DNA from: Ricinus communis | Lineage: Eukaryota > Streptophyta > Magnoliopsida > Malpighiales > Euphorbiaceae | Length of the DNA stretch: 64,000 nt | Assembly: GCF_019578655.1 (NCBI RefSeq) | Contig: NC_063259.1 | Location: 21,873,277 to 21,937,276, forward strand | Reading direction: 5' to 3' | Part shown: in pieces, positions 45,501-59,006 of the stretch | Position numbering within the stretch: the stretch's first letter is position 1 | Layout of the letters: the number at the start of each line of letters is the position of its first letter | The notes under the pieces: model-generated | Told to the model about the DNA's origin: nothing | The model's database searches: none | Seen by the model: only the letters and a program-made list of their open reading frames with translations | Position numbers and translations under genes: made by a program

Positions 45501-48500
45501 GTCAAGGCATGATATCTCACACTCCAACTGGGCATGTTTCGTATGTGTCAATGTCCCATCACCAATTTCCAAGTAGACTAAATGGCCACCCCCAGTTGCC
45601 AATAGAACCTGTGACAGAAGCAGTGCATTATTGAAAACCTGCTCACCTGAACACCAACTACAACAATGTCCAAACAAAAAAAAATAGAGAAAGTAAAACC
45701 TACGTCATCAGCAATGGTTCTTCAAGAAACAGATTAACCTATGATCCCAAACATAGAACTGAAGCAAAACAGATTCAAATCTATCTAAGTTCAGTAATAA
45801 GTACAACCACTGAACTTGCAACTGCCATAGACAAATACAAAGGATATAATTGCCCATTAGTTCAGTATCAACTCTTTTTACACAATACTTTAGAAGGCCT
45901 ATTTCCAATCATCTGTTGTATCCAAAAAAATGTTAAAACACTAATCATCTGACTAGCAACTAGTAAAGTCAAATCTGAAGGCTATCCATGCTTGTGAATT
46001 TTTGTATAGGCATGTTTCCAATTATCTGTTTCAAAACTTCTTTAAATCACCAAACTGGAATTGCTATCCTCAGTGAATTTCGAAGTGCATAAGAAAAGCA
46101 ATGTGTAAATACAGCATGCTTATATTTTCAGGGGGAACCGCATGCACTCTCTGTTTTAAGCGTGGAATAGTGCACAAGACACAACAAACACCAAGGCTTA
46201 GTTGCTACCCCTAGCACATGTCAACCCAAATTACTAGCCCAAATCTATTTGAAAAAAGTGAAGGACCTCCATCAATAGTTACCATACTTTCACAAAATAG
46301 CAACAAGTGCATCAAGTTTGCAAACAAATACAAAGGTTTCAGCTGTAAACTACTTCATTAAAAAACTAGAAGAAATAAGGGCACAAAAAATGGCATTCAA
46401 CTTCCAAAATATAGCAGCTTCAGGGAAAATAACAATAAGTCAAAATTCTTAATAAATTCGAGAGCTACTATCAAATCTTTGTTCACACAGGAGTACATAA
46501 AAACTTTTTATGACTGATTTAACCTTTTTGCATACATCATTTAAGTTTTCTCAAACTGCACCGCAAAGCGATCACTTAGCCTTTATTGGATTATAAATGG
46601 TGCTATGGAAATGAAAAGAAATCAAAAGAAGGAAAAGAAAGAAATGAATTTAGAATCCTTTTCGTTTGTTAGATTTTTTATTTGGAGAATGGAAGGGCTA
46701 AGCAATGTCATACAAAGATACCCTTCAATTGATCTCCGACATGCCAAGCATTCCCTTATGCTAACAACCTTATTTGTTGCAATTACGTTCTCAAGTAATC
46801 AAACTTCCTAGTTCCGCCCCATCTTCAGGCAACGATAACAATACTAATACCAAGAATCCAGCTTATTGTCAATTCAAATGTAATAAGAATAATTAACTTA
46901 CATTTTTTAACACTAAGAATCCCACTTATGTCAATCTCAATGTCTACAACAAGGTAATAAAAACATACACCAAGAGAAACTCTGGAAGACGAACCTGGGT
47001 CGCATTAGCAGTTGCAACATTAATTGAATAACCTGCTGGAGCATGCCATTCATTTTGAAGCTCTCTTGTTGTGGAACTGACCAGTCTCACAGAACTAGAA
47101 GTCACCTGTCAGGTGATCGATAAGTTAGAACACACTGAGCACAATAATGATAATTGATAAACCATAAATAAACTACTTGCGTTCAAGAAGAGCGACAAGA
47201 TCAGTTATCATTTTTGTTAATAAAAAAATCATAGAAAGAGTTCTGGGAAAATAAATGTATTTCAGAGAAATTTAGACTCACTTGCACAAGCTGATTGTAG
47301 ACAGCATAATGGCAGAACAAAGTCTGCACTTGTGAACAGAAACCCTCTATTTCAGTTTCTTCCAACTCATCCTCAAGGTTCATAGCCAAAATTCGAGTCT
47401 CGCTAATAAAACTAACAACCAGAAAGGTGTCAAAAGGATCATCAGTAGAAGATCTTAATGACCACATTCCTTTGATGCCTTGAAGCTCTACAGATGCCTG
47501 TATTACATAAGGTGGTAAATAAGTTCTCAGGGAATATATGAACACAACAGATGAAATATTAGAAACTGGTTTAAATAAGGTAACCTGTTCATTGATTCCA
47601 ATTCCATTTCGAACTATGCGAAGAGAACCATCCTTATATGCTCCAGAGCAAGTTACAACCTGACCTTGGCCTTGCCTCTCAAGGTCCACCACACAAAAAT
47701 CAACAATTGGTCCCAAGTTAACATAACTTTCCAAGACTTCGACATATGAACCTTTTGCATCAGGTTGTAGATTTAACTTTACAAGCTGCAAGGCGCCACT
47801 AGACATTAATAATAATCCAATACAGCAATGAACTCCAAAAAATGGAAAAACAAAAATGAAATGTCACTCCAACATGTCCAAATTAGTTATTTTACAAAGG
47901 TGTAAAGCAAAGCAAGTCTGTTGGCATAGAGGCCTGCCATCCATAGACAATTTGGACGCCAATATGAAAATATGTAACTGCAGTTTGTTAATTTTCACAG
48001 AGGACTACATCCGCAAATACTGGGAAAAAGTATCATGCTACTGAAGCAGCTAAGTGGGGTTTGTTGGGATAATTAACTAGTGACTCCACTCCATTGGTGG
48101 CCACCAATGTTTTCCAGCCTCTTCACTCGAAAGAAATTATATATTTGAATTTGAAACCTTACTTTAACCTTCTTCTATTGATATTTCCACATACCATAAG
48201 TTCAATCTTGTGAAAAGATGTGAAGAATTATTAAAGCAACAAGTAACAAGATTTATCTTGGTCAATGGAGCATCTGAGCTCGCTCATAGGGCTGCAAATG
48301 AAGAAGCCCCTGTAGTTGTAAGTTCGTATAGATAAAATTATTTCTCCGAATCTTAATTTTCTATATATGTTCACTTTGGCCCATTTTTCCCTTTTGGAAT
48401 TTGTGAAGTGCAAAATATATATATATCTATATATGAAATAGGTGCTTTCAAAAGAGAGATACAGAGAAGAAAGGAAATCTACAAGTCTGTTCTGCTGCCA

Positions 48501-51500
48501 GCTAGGTACATGGTTTTGTTTTGGCAATTTGGGACTTTTCAGCTGGTTGGACCTAAAAGTTTAATCTGTTACTCCATTGCATTTTTAATTGGACTTGGAT
48601 TTAAGAATTAAGTTCAATTATTTGGGTTCTCAAATTACTAAAGAATTATTTCAAAATCCTTGAAGATAATCCAAAAATTGTTTATTACAATTATGAAAAC
48701 CCCAGTTAACAAAGAAAACGAGGCAGAATCCCCTGTGCTACAGCCACCTGTCTCCTTCTCCAGCTCCTCTGCCATAAATATCAGTGAAATAACTCCAATG
48801 GTTTCTATAACTATCTGTGCACAATTTAATTTCCACTAATTACGTGTTTAAAGTTTAAATTAACAAACATATGTGATGTGCATGTTCAGTGAACAAGCCC
48901 GATTTATATAAATTCTCTCAAACAAAATTAACAGTATGACTAAGCATAAAAGAAGTAATTTTAGAAGTCTATTAGTTTAACTACAAAATATGCTTCTAAT
49001 TCTTACTTTACCTGTGAATCTCCATAGCTTGAACCTATGTAGACAACTGCATTATCAAGATATGATATGGTAGAGGCAATTGAAGTTTCTCCCAAGAGCT
49101 CAATTTTGAGCCCCGTAACCCTGCAGTATAAGTTTACCCAGTTTTAGAGAGACTCCATAAATGCAGGGTATTGAATTTTAAGTATTTTCCACCAAGAGAA
49201 AATTTTCTCAATGCAGTATTCATCATAAGTATGTGATAGAAGAATCACTAACTTCTCTTTTTCATGGGTTATGACAAGAAGGTGAAGGAGCCCAGCATGA
49301 TCGCCAAGTAAATATCTAGAACCATCAGCATCAACTCTTCCATACGCTCTTGTGATGGACTGGAAGTGTGCATCAATCATTTTTAAGGAAAATGGTGTGA
49401 AAAACAAATAAGAAAGGGTCCGAATTAGCAATTTTTAGCAAAAGTGACCAGTAACCTACAGGTCTTATTGGGATTGCTTTAAAGGCATTTGCACTGCAAT
49501 AGACAATTGTTTCTTCACCAATAATAAGGACACCACAGAGAGGCGGGGGCACTGGTATTAGTAAATCAGCTCCATTATCAAGATTGTTCTGAGCCCATGG
49601 ACCCTCCCCAAAATCTTTATCTTTCAGAGCAACCTCATATGTTTTAACATGACGGGCGTCTTTATTATCCTGCAATTGCGGGAACAAGTAATAAGGCCAT
49701 CCATTCTATTAGTGCCCAATATAACCACACGGTTACATAAAATTCAATTCAGAGGTACACAGGTCTTTTAAATAGTGGCAAGCCATAATAATGATCTACA
49801 TTTTCATTGACTTTTTATTTTTTTTCCTGACAGGTGATAAAATTACTCTGAGGGCCTGAGTGTAGCACAGTCCAGTGCAGCGTACAAGACAAGGTCACAA
49901 TTTCAGATCAAGTGTCCAACATCACAAACATGAGCCAAACGATTATCCAGAGATAGGGTGGGTACTTGTAACCATATATGCGATGGACATGGTTGCTTCT
50001 GGCAACTTCTCATGAACATGTCAGCGTGCTCCATACCACTTATGATTTTGACTTAATCTTTGTTGACTATGCCTTCTTGCTAAGACACAGTTGATAATGG
50101 ATCCTTTAATGCTCTACTTCTTGTGTATTATAGGAACATCAATAATTTAAGCTAAAAAGAAAAGATAGCTCAAAGGATCACATGGCCTAAACATAGAGAT
50201 ATACAAGGAAAAATCAGGGACCTGGTAGAGAACAACAATTGTGGGCTTTGAACAACCGTAAAGAAACTTGATGTCCAAAACTTGAAGTTCTTCAAGCCTA
50301 AAAAGAATACACCATAAAATTTATCTTTTCAGACTAATAAACTCGTGATTGGAATAATTGGTAGTGATATAAATATGAAGAATAAGCACTACAATTAGCA
50401 AATAAGAAATTGCAAAGATAAAGTTGATTAACAGTATGAAACTAGCCGTCTATTTCACTGATGGTTATATCCGATGCCTTACACTTATTATCCAAGCTGT
50501 GTAAACAAGATGAGACTTAAACACAGCAGTAACCAGCTAGCATATAAATGTTACTTTGTAAGCAATGGCTTATTGCCAACATCTTTAGTGATTCAAATCC
50601 GTGCAACTAATGGCAATCCTATGTGAGTCTATTGTGCATACAGTCATACCCAAACTTAATACACGACTTTTTATTCAGAAAATTCATCATTTATCTTTTG
50701 GGGCTAGGTGACAGGCAACTTGGATAAACGGACTCAAATTAACTTGTATAACAGAAGATTATATACCTTATGTTGAAAGCCTCTTTGAGCTGGCCTTTGT
50801 TATCAAAAGGGATAACCTGACAAACCAGCAAAGTATGGTTAGTGATCATTCTGAATATCATAATGTAAAAAGCAAATGCAGATAACAGGACAACCAAAAT
50901 GAGAAGGCAGCAAAGCTCACACTATAATGTCAAAATAAAAGTTGGGTTAGTAGGCCCAAGACTAATTACCTTAAACAGTCCATCATACAAATGGAGTCCA
51001 ATTAATCTACAATCTGGATCAATTATGCCAATCTGCACGAAGAAAAGGAGAACGGGGGGGGGGGGGGGCGGGCTGGGTGAGAATTTAAGTTTGCGCTAAA
51101 ACCCCAACGAACAAGTAAAGCACAGAAGCATCCAGCAACAAAAGTAAATATTATATATAGAGACTACAGATCATAGTTCAAACAGCAACAACAGAAGATG
51201 GGTAACGAAAATGAACACATGATTACCTGGCCATTGTCTGTTGGACGACCTATACGGTCTGATACATCTCCCATTGCTCTATAAGAAAGAGCAAAAACTT
51301 GTCAACAGAAAAAATGTGATAAAAGAAGTGAACTATAGATTAACAGCAAAATTGAGTCATCCAAAAGAAAGAAGTATGGTATGCCAATAGATCAAATGCT
51401 AACCTAGATGCATAATGAGAATTAAGGAAAAATCTCACTAAAAGACAACCAAGGTGGGAGGAAGGAAACAACAGCAGGCAACAATTAATAGAAGTCCATA

Positions 51501-53554
51501 GCGTAACTTCCTGCGATCTACAGCTCACACAGTTAAATATAGAAGTTTCCTTCTAAAGCCCCCATGTATTTCCCATTCTTTGAACGAATTTTTCTTTCCT
51601 CTCCCCCAAATTCATTTAGGATGCCTGAAGAACTCTACATCACAATAAACTCGCAAGAAGAAAAGAAATCCAAACCACCTCTCCTTCTAGGTGATTCATT
51701 GCATCTCCACTTCCTCTTAGCTGTACAGTATGCAGAAAAGTTATTAGGCATCCGTCTAATCAATCAAGCATCGCCTTATCCACGCATGTTATTCCTTCAG
51801 GTTTAAGAGAATCTTCCATCAAAATACACCACATAATACACATAACTAGAAATTCTCACCCAGCAATTCCCTACTATAACCACAGAACTCAATTAAAATA
51901 TATACCAAAAATATCTTCTGTGAACAAAAAATGGGAGGACGAGACTGTCTTTCAATGAAACTTGGTAAACAAAGAGAACAGGCTACGACAGGAGCACATA
52001 CGTTTCTAAGAAGAAATGGGAAGTGTAGAACAAACCGATATGTACTGGATTTGCACAGCCAAAGTAACTCTTAGAAAAAAAAAGCAGGAAAACACTGTAC
52101 CCACAATGTGCCTCTAATCACTCAATTGTTAGAACCAAACTTTTCCAGCTGAATACTACCCTTCTAGGTGGACCAGCCAGTAGCACATTAAACAACACAA
52201 AGTTCAAAATATGCATGGCTCATAACCCACTCAGCACTCACTTGATTAGTTCTACAGTTTATTGTTATAACAACTCACTAAGAGTAAAAAATTTCAACAC
52301 AAAAAGCATGCCACCACTGCCAAGAGGTGAATGTCTAGTATAAAGGATGCATAAAAAATTTAACTTGGCAGTACGTCCAATGAGAAATCAACAATAAATC
52401 AATCTTTAATATTAAAAACCTTGTGATAAGCTCAGATGTCTCAGCATCCCACTGAAGAACACAGAATTTATATCTTTCTGTAGCAATAAATAGAAAATCT
52501 TGGGCTTCACCCTGTCACAAACAAATAAAGAATTAGCAAACAAAAAAAACCAACTATGTAGGATAATGAAAATTAAAAAAATGCAGAAACTCACATGCGG
52601 TCGAAATAGTTCGAGGGTTGCAATTCTTCCATATATTGGAACATCTAACATAGGCTGCAGAAGAATTTTGAAAAAAGAAAAATCACTAGTTTCTAAATGG
52701 AACAAAGAAAAGGGAAAGTCTAATACAAAATGTCTAATATTGTCGATATGCATGTAAGATGGAGAATGTGGTTACCTGTAATCCCTGAGGAGTGAGCAAA
52801 TGAATTTCAATGCGAGTGCATTTCCTGAAAGCATTTAGATTGTGAATAAACAGATCAACAATAATATGTGGAGGCTTTCAAAAAAAAATAAAAAGGGCTT
52901 GTTTTTTATAAACGATATGCAAGAAATGAATTGAATTACATTCTTGCAAAATTAAGTCTTTTTAAAGCATGATTTAACAAAATGCCTTGTTTCTTTTAGT
53001 TGAAAGAATTGAACTCTATTAAGCATGACCTTTCCAAACGTGAGAATTGAATAAATAGATTTTCAATTGAGTTGAGTTTTTGTATTTTTAAACTTTCCAA
53101 ACATAAAGAAATTGGAGTAATAACTAATATGAAATATAATTTAAATAAAGCAGTGTACACAACATGCTCGCTACAGTACGATTAGAACTGTTCGTTTGGT
53201 TACTTTGTTAAACTCTATGGAACATAAAGTTGCAAATGCAATCTCTATTTATTCTCAAATCATTTCTTAAAGAACAGCTTCAGTTGAAGGAGTAAATTAA
53301 ATTAAATTAAAAGAGTAATATCTACAAATAATGAAACGAGAAACAGTTATAACATAGATTTGAATTAAAAACCCTAACAAATGAAATCACAAATACATAG
53401 GGATAAAGAGAAAGAAAAAGAGAGATGAAGAGATGATGATGATGATTTACGCAATAATGAGATTGAGTTCTTGAGGACTGGTGAAATTGCCGACGCATGA
53501 ATGAGTTACATTTGTTGGCTTTTGTGCCGTTACGACGTAGTTCCATATACTCAT
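42521..53554 (-). CDS. DDB1: DNA damage-binding protein 1 (complete, 19 coding exons)
   Basis: DDB1 is the adaptor of CUL4-RING ubiquitin ligases. It binds DWD/DCAF receptors and works with DDB2 in UV-damage repair and with DET1-COP10 in light signalling, mainly in the nucleus. Exons: 53451-53554, 52776-52824, 52595-52654, 52420-52511, 51227-51278, 50970-51032, 50767-50816, 50222-50297, 49460-49669, 49253-49359, 49012-49120, 47585-47785, 47282-47497, 46995-47105, 45333-45608, 44552-44826, 43580-43928, 43210-43494, 42521-43102. They sum to 3,267 nt, or 1,088 residues, the usual plant DDB1 length. The start [20 protein letters not shown] and the end [11 protein letters not shown] are characteristic. 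The N-terminal half is the MMS1-type propeller region (about 75-540) and the C-terminal third the CPSF-A domain (about 755-1055). Conserved blocks include [27 protein letters not shown] and [17 protein letters not shown]. All introns use GT-AG and no lesion was found. Confidence 0.97.
51054..51067. repeat. G14 homopolymer in DDB1 intron 5
   Basis: Fourteen consecutive G bases (C on the transcribed-sense strand) are followed by CGGGCTGGG, shortly upstream of the exon 6 acceptor in gene orientation. It is an unusual composition for this AT-rich window. Confidence 0.9.
52925..53110. repeat. Dispersed repeat, copy in DDB1 intron 1
   Basis: It contains AGTTGAAAGAATTGAACT, then CATGACCTTTCCAAACGTGAGAA and a tail with ACTTTCCAAACATAA. 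It is the partner of the segment at 33655-33845 in the ABCC copy B leader intron. Both lie in first introns upstream of, or just after, a start codon. Confidence 0.55.
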
Positions 53555-56500
53555 TTCTCTTTCTCTTTCTCTTTGTTTCACTGCTCCGCGCTTTAATGGA
53601 GGAGCCCTAACTCTCTGTTACTGTCTGCTTCGTGGGCTTCTTTCAGCTACGCTTACAGTAAGCGCTAGAAGCTCCCAACAAGTGTGCTATAAGAAATTGC
53701 TTTGCGGTGTATTACAGTTTGTAAATATAGCCCGACGACGTTTTAGTTACCTCTCTGGGTTTTTTATTTAAATTTCCAGGTAGACAATGCTCTTTGTTTC
53801 CAGAAAAATGATTTATTTCCGAAATGAATTTCCTTACCAAAATAATTTTCTGAAAAATACTTCATTTTCTAACACAGTAAACACATCTCTACAGTAATAT
53901 TATATACAAAAATAATTTATATAATTATAAAAATTTCATCCAAATTTAAATAAGTATAAACAAAAAAAAATTATATTAAATAAATTATAAATTTTTAAGT
54001 CTCGTCTTAAGAAATATATATTATATTATTATTTATTTTCTTATATTATTATTTTATTTAATTTATTTATATTTATATATTAATAAAAATATCTATTAAT
54101 ATTTAACACGTCTTAAAAAAATTTAAAAAAGTTATTTTAAAAGTATAAATTTAAATTTAAATTCTATTAATAAAAATTTCTAATTTCAAATACTATAGTT
54201 CTAAATATTATAATTATCTAACTATTACGAATAAATTTAAAATAATATTATTTATTTTAAAATATAAAAATTCAATTTTATTAGATAAATTTAAAGTAAA
54301 TTTTGTTAATAAAATTAATAAATTTTAATAAGGAATAATAGTGTTCAAATAAATAAAAAAATCAAATCAGCTATCAGGTGATAAGAAAAAAGTCTAAAAT
54401 ATAGCTGATATAATCGGCAACTGATTGAGACTAAATCGACTATCAGTTGTTGTTTCTTAAGTTTTTACCAAACATTTTAATATAATTGTTCAGTGAGAAA
54501 CAACGATCAGCTACATCAAACCTTTAAACCAAATATAATTTTTTACACAATGAAAACTATATAAAAAAACATTATGGGATCTATAGTGACTAACCAAAAA
54601 AGCGTTCATTCCTTCTAACACTAATAACTAATATATATTAAATATATCTCTCATTAAAAAAATAAAATATTCATAAAACTATAATTAATTTGAAACAGAC
54701 GCCTAAACCCCTTTAGCACCGATAACTAATACATACTGATTATATGTCTCACTTAAAAAAAATAAATATACATAGAACTATAATTAATTTGAAACAAGCG
54801 ACTAAAATTTATTATCGTAGCACTGATCTTGAAATTAAATATAATCCGAATGATTTTATAAGAGGCATAAATCTCAAGAACTATAATTAATTTATAGCCT
54901 TTAAATATAGAAGCACTTTGATGTAGCATTGATATCTTGTGCATTTGTAAAACCATCACCCTTAGATAGTTTCATTTACATCGCGACCATTTAACAATAC
55001 TAATAAAAAATTAAAAAATTAATTAAAGTAAAATTTCTAATATAAAATACATTAATTATATTTTAGGACTAAAATCAACATGTATTGTAGAAAAAAATAT
55101 AACACATTTGAAATATATATATTATTTGATCGATTAAAATTTTCAATTAGAAATTATGTGTAAATATTATTAATCATATTATTAATAAAAGATTAAAAAA
55201 AATTATTAAACGAACGTCATTATTTTGTTAAGGTGTCATTTTGGGACTTTTCTATCATAATATTTTTCTTCCAATTATAGGTATTAATTGGAATTATTTT
55301 AATTGATTTATTAGCTATATATGTTTTTGTTTTTAATTTAGATTATTAATAAATTTATCCATATAATTTTCAATTATTTATATGGATTAAATATATTAGA
55401 TGAATCTCATAAAATACCACTAATTAAATTATAGAAATAATAAAAGCCTGTAACAAATAAAAGTAATATATTTTATTAGTCGATAGCTAATTTAGTATCT
55501 AATTATGTCAATAAATTAGTAAAATCAAAATAGCACCGTTTATTATTAATTTATAAGATATTATACACTCATGTCACGTTAATTGACTCTTAATGGATCC
55601 TAATGGATTTTAATTGTGAAATTTAATTCGAGTTAAATTAGAAAATGCTAAAAGAATAAATATCTTGGACTTTTGGGATGGAGATAAAATAGTTTAATTG
55701 CATAATACAATAATTATCCTATATCACAAGTGTATTAGTAAAAGAATATTTTTATTAAAAATATTACTATTCTAATTTCTCTCATACAAAATTTATGATT
55801 ATAATAATTTTATTTTTAATTATTAATTTATTGATATATTACTTATTAATATATTTCACTTGTATATGAGATTCTTAATGAATTTATATAATAAATGAAT
55901 CACACGTAAAACTCATCATAAAAAATAACTAATACTAAAAGAAATCAATATTATCTAAGTCAATTTTATCTAATTTATTAAAGTTTAATAAATTTATGTT
56001 ATTACTTATTTGTAATAAAATCTATTTAGTGCAACAGATTTTAAATCACTTTATTTTTATTGAAAGATAGTTTTAATGATTATCTGAGATAAATTATTGA
56101 TTTCTAGTTCGACCTCGGTTAAATATTAGACCCTTAACCATATAATTTAAGCAGATTAAAAATGAAAATATAAATTATTATTTACACTAATTGTATACTA
56201 TCGTAGCTTCATCTTCTATAATAAAAATAATAATCTTCATCCTCTCCTCTAGAGCATAGCATTTAAATCTCACCAATATTATAACTCTTTCGATTAATAA
56301 TAAATAAAATTACTCATAAGTTATTCTAAACAAATTAATTTAGACAGATAACGTCCTTCCAATTATTTATTCGCCTTTATTATTTGTTTTTTAACGTTTT
56401 TGCTACACAAATTTTGTTGTTTAATTATTTCGAAGGCATTACCTGTTTGATTATTATCACTGTCATTATTATATAAGAAACGAAATCTCAAAATTTTGCT

Positions 56501-56632
56501 GATCCTTCTTTAAGATTACGAGGTGGAAAAAGAACATTTACAAGTAGTTGGCACAAATCAAGGATTAAGAGGATAATAAAATTGAGGGGCTAAAATGTCT
56601 TTTTTCTTCTTTTCTTTTTTCAATTTTTTTTT
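53555..56632. other. DDB1 leader and promoter, then AT-rich spacer
   Basis: The first 30 bases upstream of the DDB1 start form a CTTT/TCTC-rich leader (53557-53580; GA-rich in gene sense). About 53580-53760 has balanced base composition and probably contains the promoter, though no clear TATA box is seen. From about 53800 on the DNA is very AT-rich, with a degenerate tandem repeat at 54600-54900. No further gene is supported. Confidence 0.45.
54600..54900. repeat. Degenerate tandem repeat, period about 115 bp
   Basis: Units share AACTAATA(T/C)ATA, then TCTC(A/T)(C/T)TTAAAAAAAATAAA, then ACTATAATTAATTTGAAACA(A/G). The last phrase recurs at about 54680, 54780 and, weakened, 54880. Two fairly similar copies and a partial third are visible. 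Confidence 0.6.
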
Positions 56633-57352
56633 TCAGAGAGCACCAATGTTTTTAAGGCCAAGAACAACCCCAACACCAATTATGTGGCCAACAGTACCAC
56701 AAGCCAAGGTATCGGCAAGAGTGAAACCAGCTGGGTCACCAGTTTGCAAGCCAGAGTCCCTGACTTCAAGCTTCAATCCTGCAGTTGCCTTCCTGTTTGC
56801 TGATGGTGCCAACCCAAATCTTCCAGCAAATAGCATTAGACTTGTAGAAGTCACCATTATCTGTCCCAAAAATTAATTCCCAAAATGGGTTACGACATTT
56901 TATTTCCATTGTTATTAGGGTTTTATCGTAATTATCTATTATTACTCACCAAATTTGTTGGTGAACCAATGAAATCCATGCGAGCACCCAAAGCTCCATT
57001 TCCCTTGCGCCTCATGGGTTGAACTGCTACCTGCATGAATTACCTTGCATTGTGAGTTTAAGCTAATGAAACCTTATATAATATAAAAATTTATTTTCTA
57101 AAAGAATATTATCCTCAAAAAATATTTTCCATCCAACAAACAGAGCCCAGTGCCTAAGACAGGTATTCAAACATGGTAATACACATGAAACAAAAGCTTG
57201 ATTTCATTTCCTTAGTCCATACACACAATTTAAGCAACTAAAAGGGGAAAAAAATGAAAGAGATGACTGACCAGGGATTTTTCAGAAGCAATAGGCAACT
57301 GAGGCTTCAGCCCATTGAATTGAGGGAGAGTGGTCATCATGGAGGCTGCCAT
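56633..57352 (-). CDS. PSAK: Photosystem I reaction centre subunit PsaK, chloroplast precursor
   Basis: PsaK is a small two-helix thylakoid protein that binds chlorophyll and helps connect LHCI to the photosystem I core. Exons 57272-57352, 56950-57030 and 56633-56860 (81, 81 and 228 nt) give 129 residues, the family length. The start [20 protein letters not shown] and the middle [13 protein letters not shown] form the stromal targeting peptide. Helix 1 begins at [17 protein letters not shown] (55-71). It is followed by the conserved loop [15 protein letters not shown] and by helix 2, [17 protein letters not shown] (about 101-117 and on), ending LKNIGAL. Both introns are GT-AG. The gene is nuclear, as in all land plants, and looks intact. 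Confidence 0.97.
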
Positions 57353-57412
57353 TTCCACCTCTGAATGTATAAAATTGATTACAGAATAACTTCCAGATAA
57401 TTCCCTTCCTTT

Positions 57413-57430
57413 GGCAATTTTATAAATTGG
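57413..57430 (-). promoter_or_regulatory. Possible psaK TATA box
   Basis: On the minus strand the segment reads CCAATTTATAAAATTGCC, about 65-75 bases upstream of the psaK start codon. That is a reasonable place for a TATA box of a highly expressed photosynthesis gene with a short leader. In DNA this AT-rich a chance match is quite possible. Confidence 0.33.
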
Positions 57431-59006
57431 GATCTAAAAGCAATATAAACTGAACAAAAGCAATTCTGCACCACAGCCACATGTGAAATTTGTGGCTTTT
57501 AGAATGCTAGAATTGGATACACTTAGATACTTGTTGCTGAGATGGCACTATGTTATAGGGTTACTCAAACTGGATAAGGTTCTTTTGGGTCTCTTAGAAA
57601 ATCTTGTAAATGAAATGTGTGAATCAAATAATGACTTATTTTCGCATACTTGGACATGGGCTGGGCTGGTACCAACCCAACATCACATATAAAGTAACAA
57701 TGGCAGTGGATAGTACCTTTAGGCCTTTTGGGCCTAGGCCTAATTTCAAGCTAATCTTTGTTGTAGCCTGACCTCTTTTGATCCATAAGATTATATGTGT
57801 AATTAGTTTAAATTCTTCTTAGTTTGTTTGAAATTTTTTAAAAATATTCTAAAATTAAAAGGAATATCACTTTAATATATAAAATCCTCTTCTTCTAATT
57901 TTTTTAAATTTTTATTAAATTTACAGTGTGTTTAGTTTTTAGTCGTAAAATCAACAACAACAAAAAAATCAAAATCGTAATTTAAGAAAATTAAAAACAG
58001 TATTTTTAATATTTTAATACAGTAAAAATAAAAAAATAAATTTAATATATTTTTTTTTTTATAGTTTTCCCATTTGTTTTCCCTATCTCGTCATGATTAA
58101 GTAATTAGGTCACTTTTTATTAGAGAGCTGATCTAGTAATGTTTTTAAAAGCAAATTTTAAAGAAATAAATGGAAGAGAAAAAAAAAGAAAAAAGAAAAG
58201 GGAAACGTTACTCAAAAAAACAAGAAGAAGAAGAAGAAGAAGAAGAAGACGCGTGCCTGGGGATAGAAGCAGAAGGATTTTTCAGATAGATCCTAATAAG
58301 AAAACGCACTGCCCAAGACTAAGGAAGGAGCATCATGATTCATGGTCCCCAAAAGGACAAAATGATTTTCTCCTTCCCAAATGCTACTGTAGTGCCTGTC
58401 CTCTTTGTGGACCCAATTCTTTTCTTCTTTCTTTTAAATTTAAATGGATGTGATCAATAACTAAAATAATAATAAAAAACAATTATTTCAAACACAAGTT
58501 GATTTTATTTTTAATATTGTAATTTTATAAATATATATTTTCTTTCCCACAAATATTTATAAACTCCATTGATGTTAATCAATAACCCATAGGAGAATCT
58601 GAAATGTCATCAATTTTCCCAAATAGAGACTAAATTCAAGCAAAAAAAAAGAATAATACAATGAACATGTTGGAAATTTCTCCTGATATGAAAATTAGAA
58701 TGAGGTTACTTCACAGCATTAACAGGCAAATATACCCAAAAAATAATAATAATAAAAATAAAATTCTCTAAAAGCATTAGAGGGGACAAAAAGTAGGATT
58801 TGATTTGCAAACTCCATTGATTCCATACCCCAAAAACAAGGATAAGAATAACCTGAGCAATTCCAAGTACCCAAAAAGAAAAAAGAAAAAGAAACTAAAA
58901 ACTCAGCCTTAAATCTGATCCACCCCTAATTCTTTTTCCCTTTTTCATTTTCATAAACATGAGAGACGATCAAGCATATTTAAGCTTCATCCACAAGTCG
59001 ACCCTC
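57431..59006. other. Spacer between psaK and the X8 gene, including the X8 trailer
   Basis: No gene is supported. A GAA/AAG trinucleotide run (about 58221-58249) creates an arginine-rich plus-strand frame that is an artefact. About 58880-59006 is likely the 3' trailer of the X8-domain gene. A palindrome-like GGGCCTAGGCC occurs near 57730. Confidence 0.5.

Noticed and set aside
57483..57692. 69-codon plus-strand frame upstream of psaK
   Set aside because: No family features; it overlaps the probable psaK promoter and ends in unstructured sequence.
58139..58453. Arginine/lysine-rich 104-codon plus-strand frame
   Set aside because: Produced by an AAG/GAA microsatellite; low-complexity with no family resemblance.
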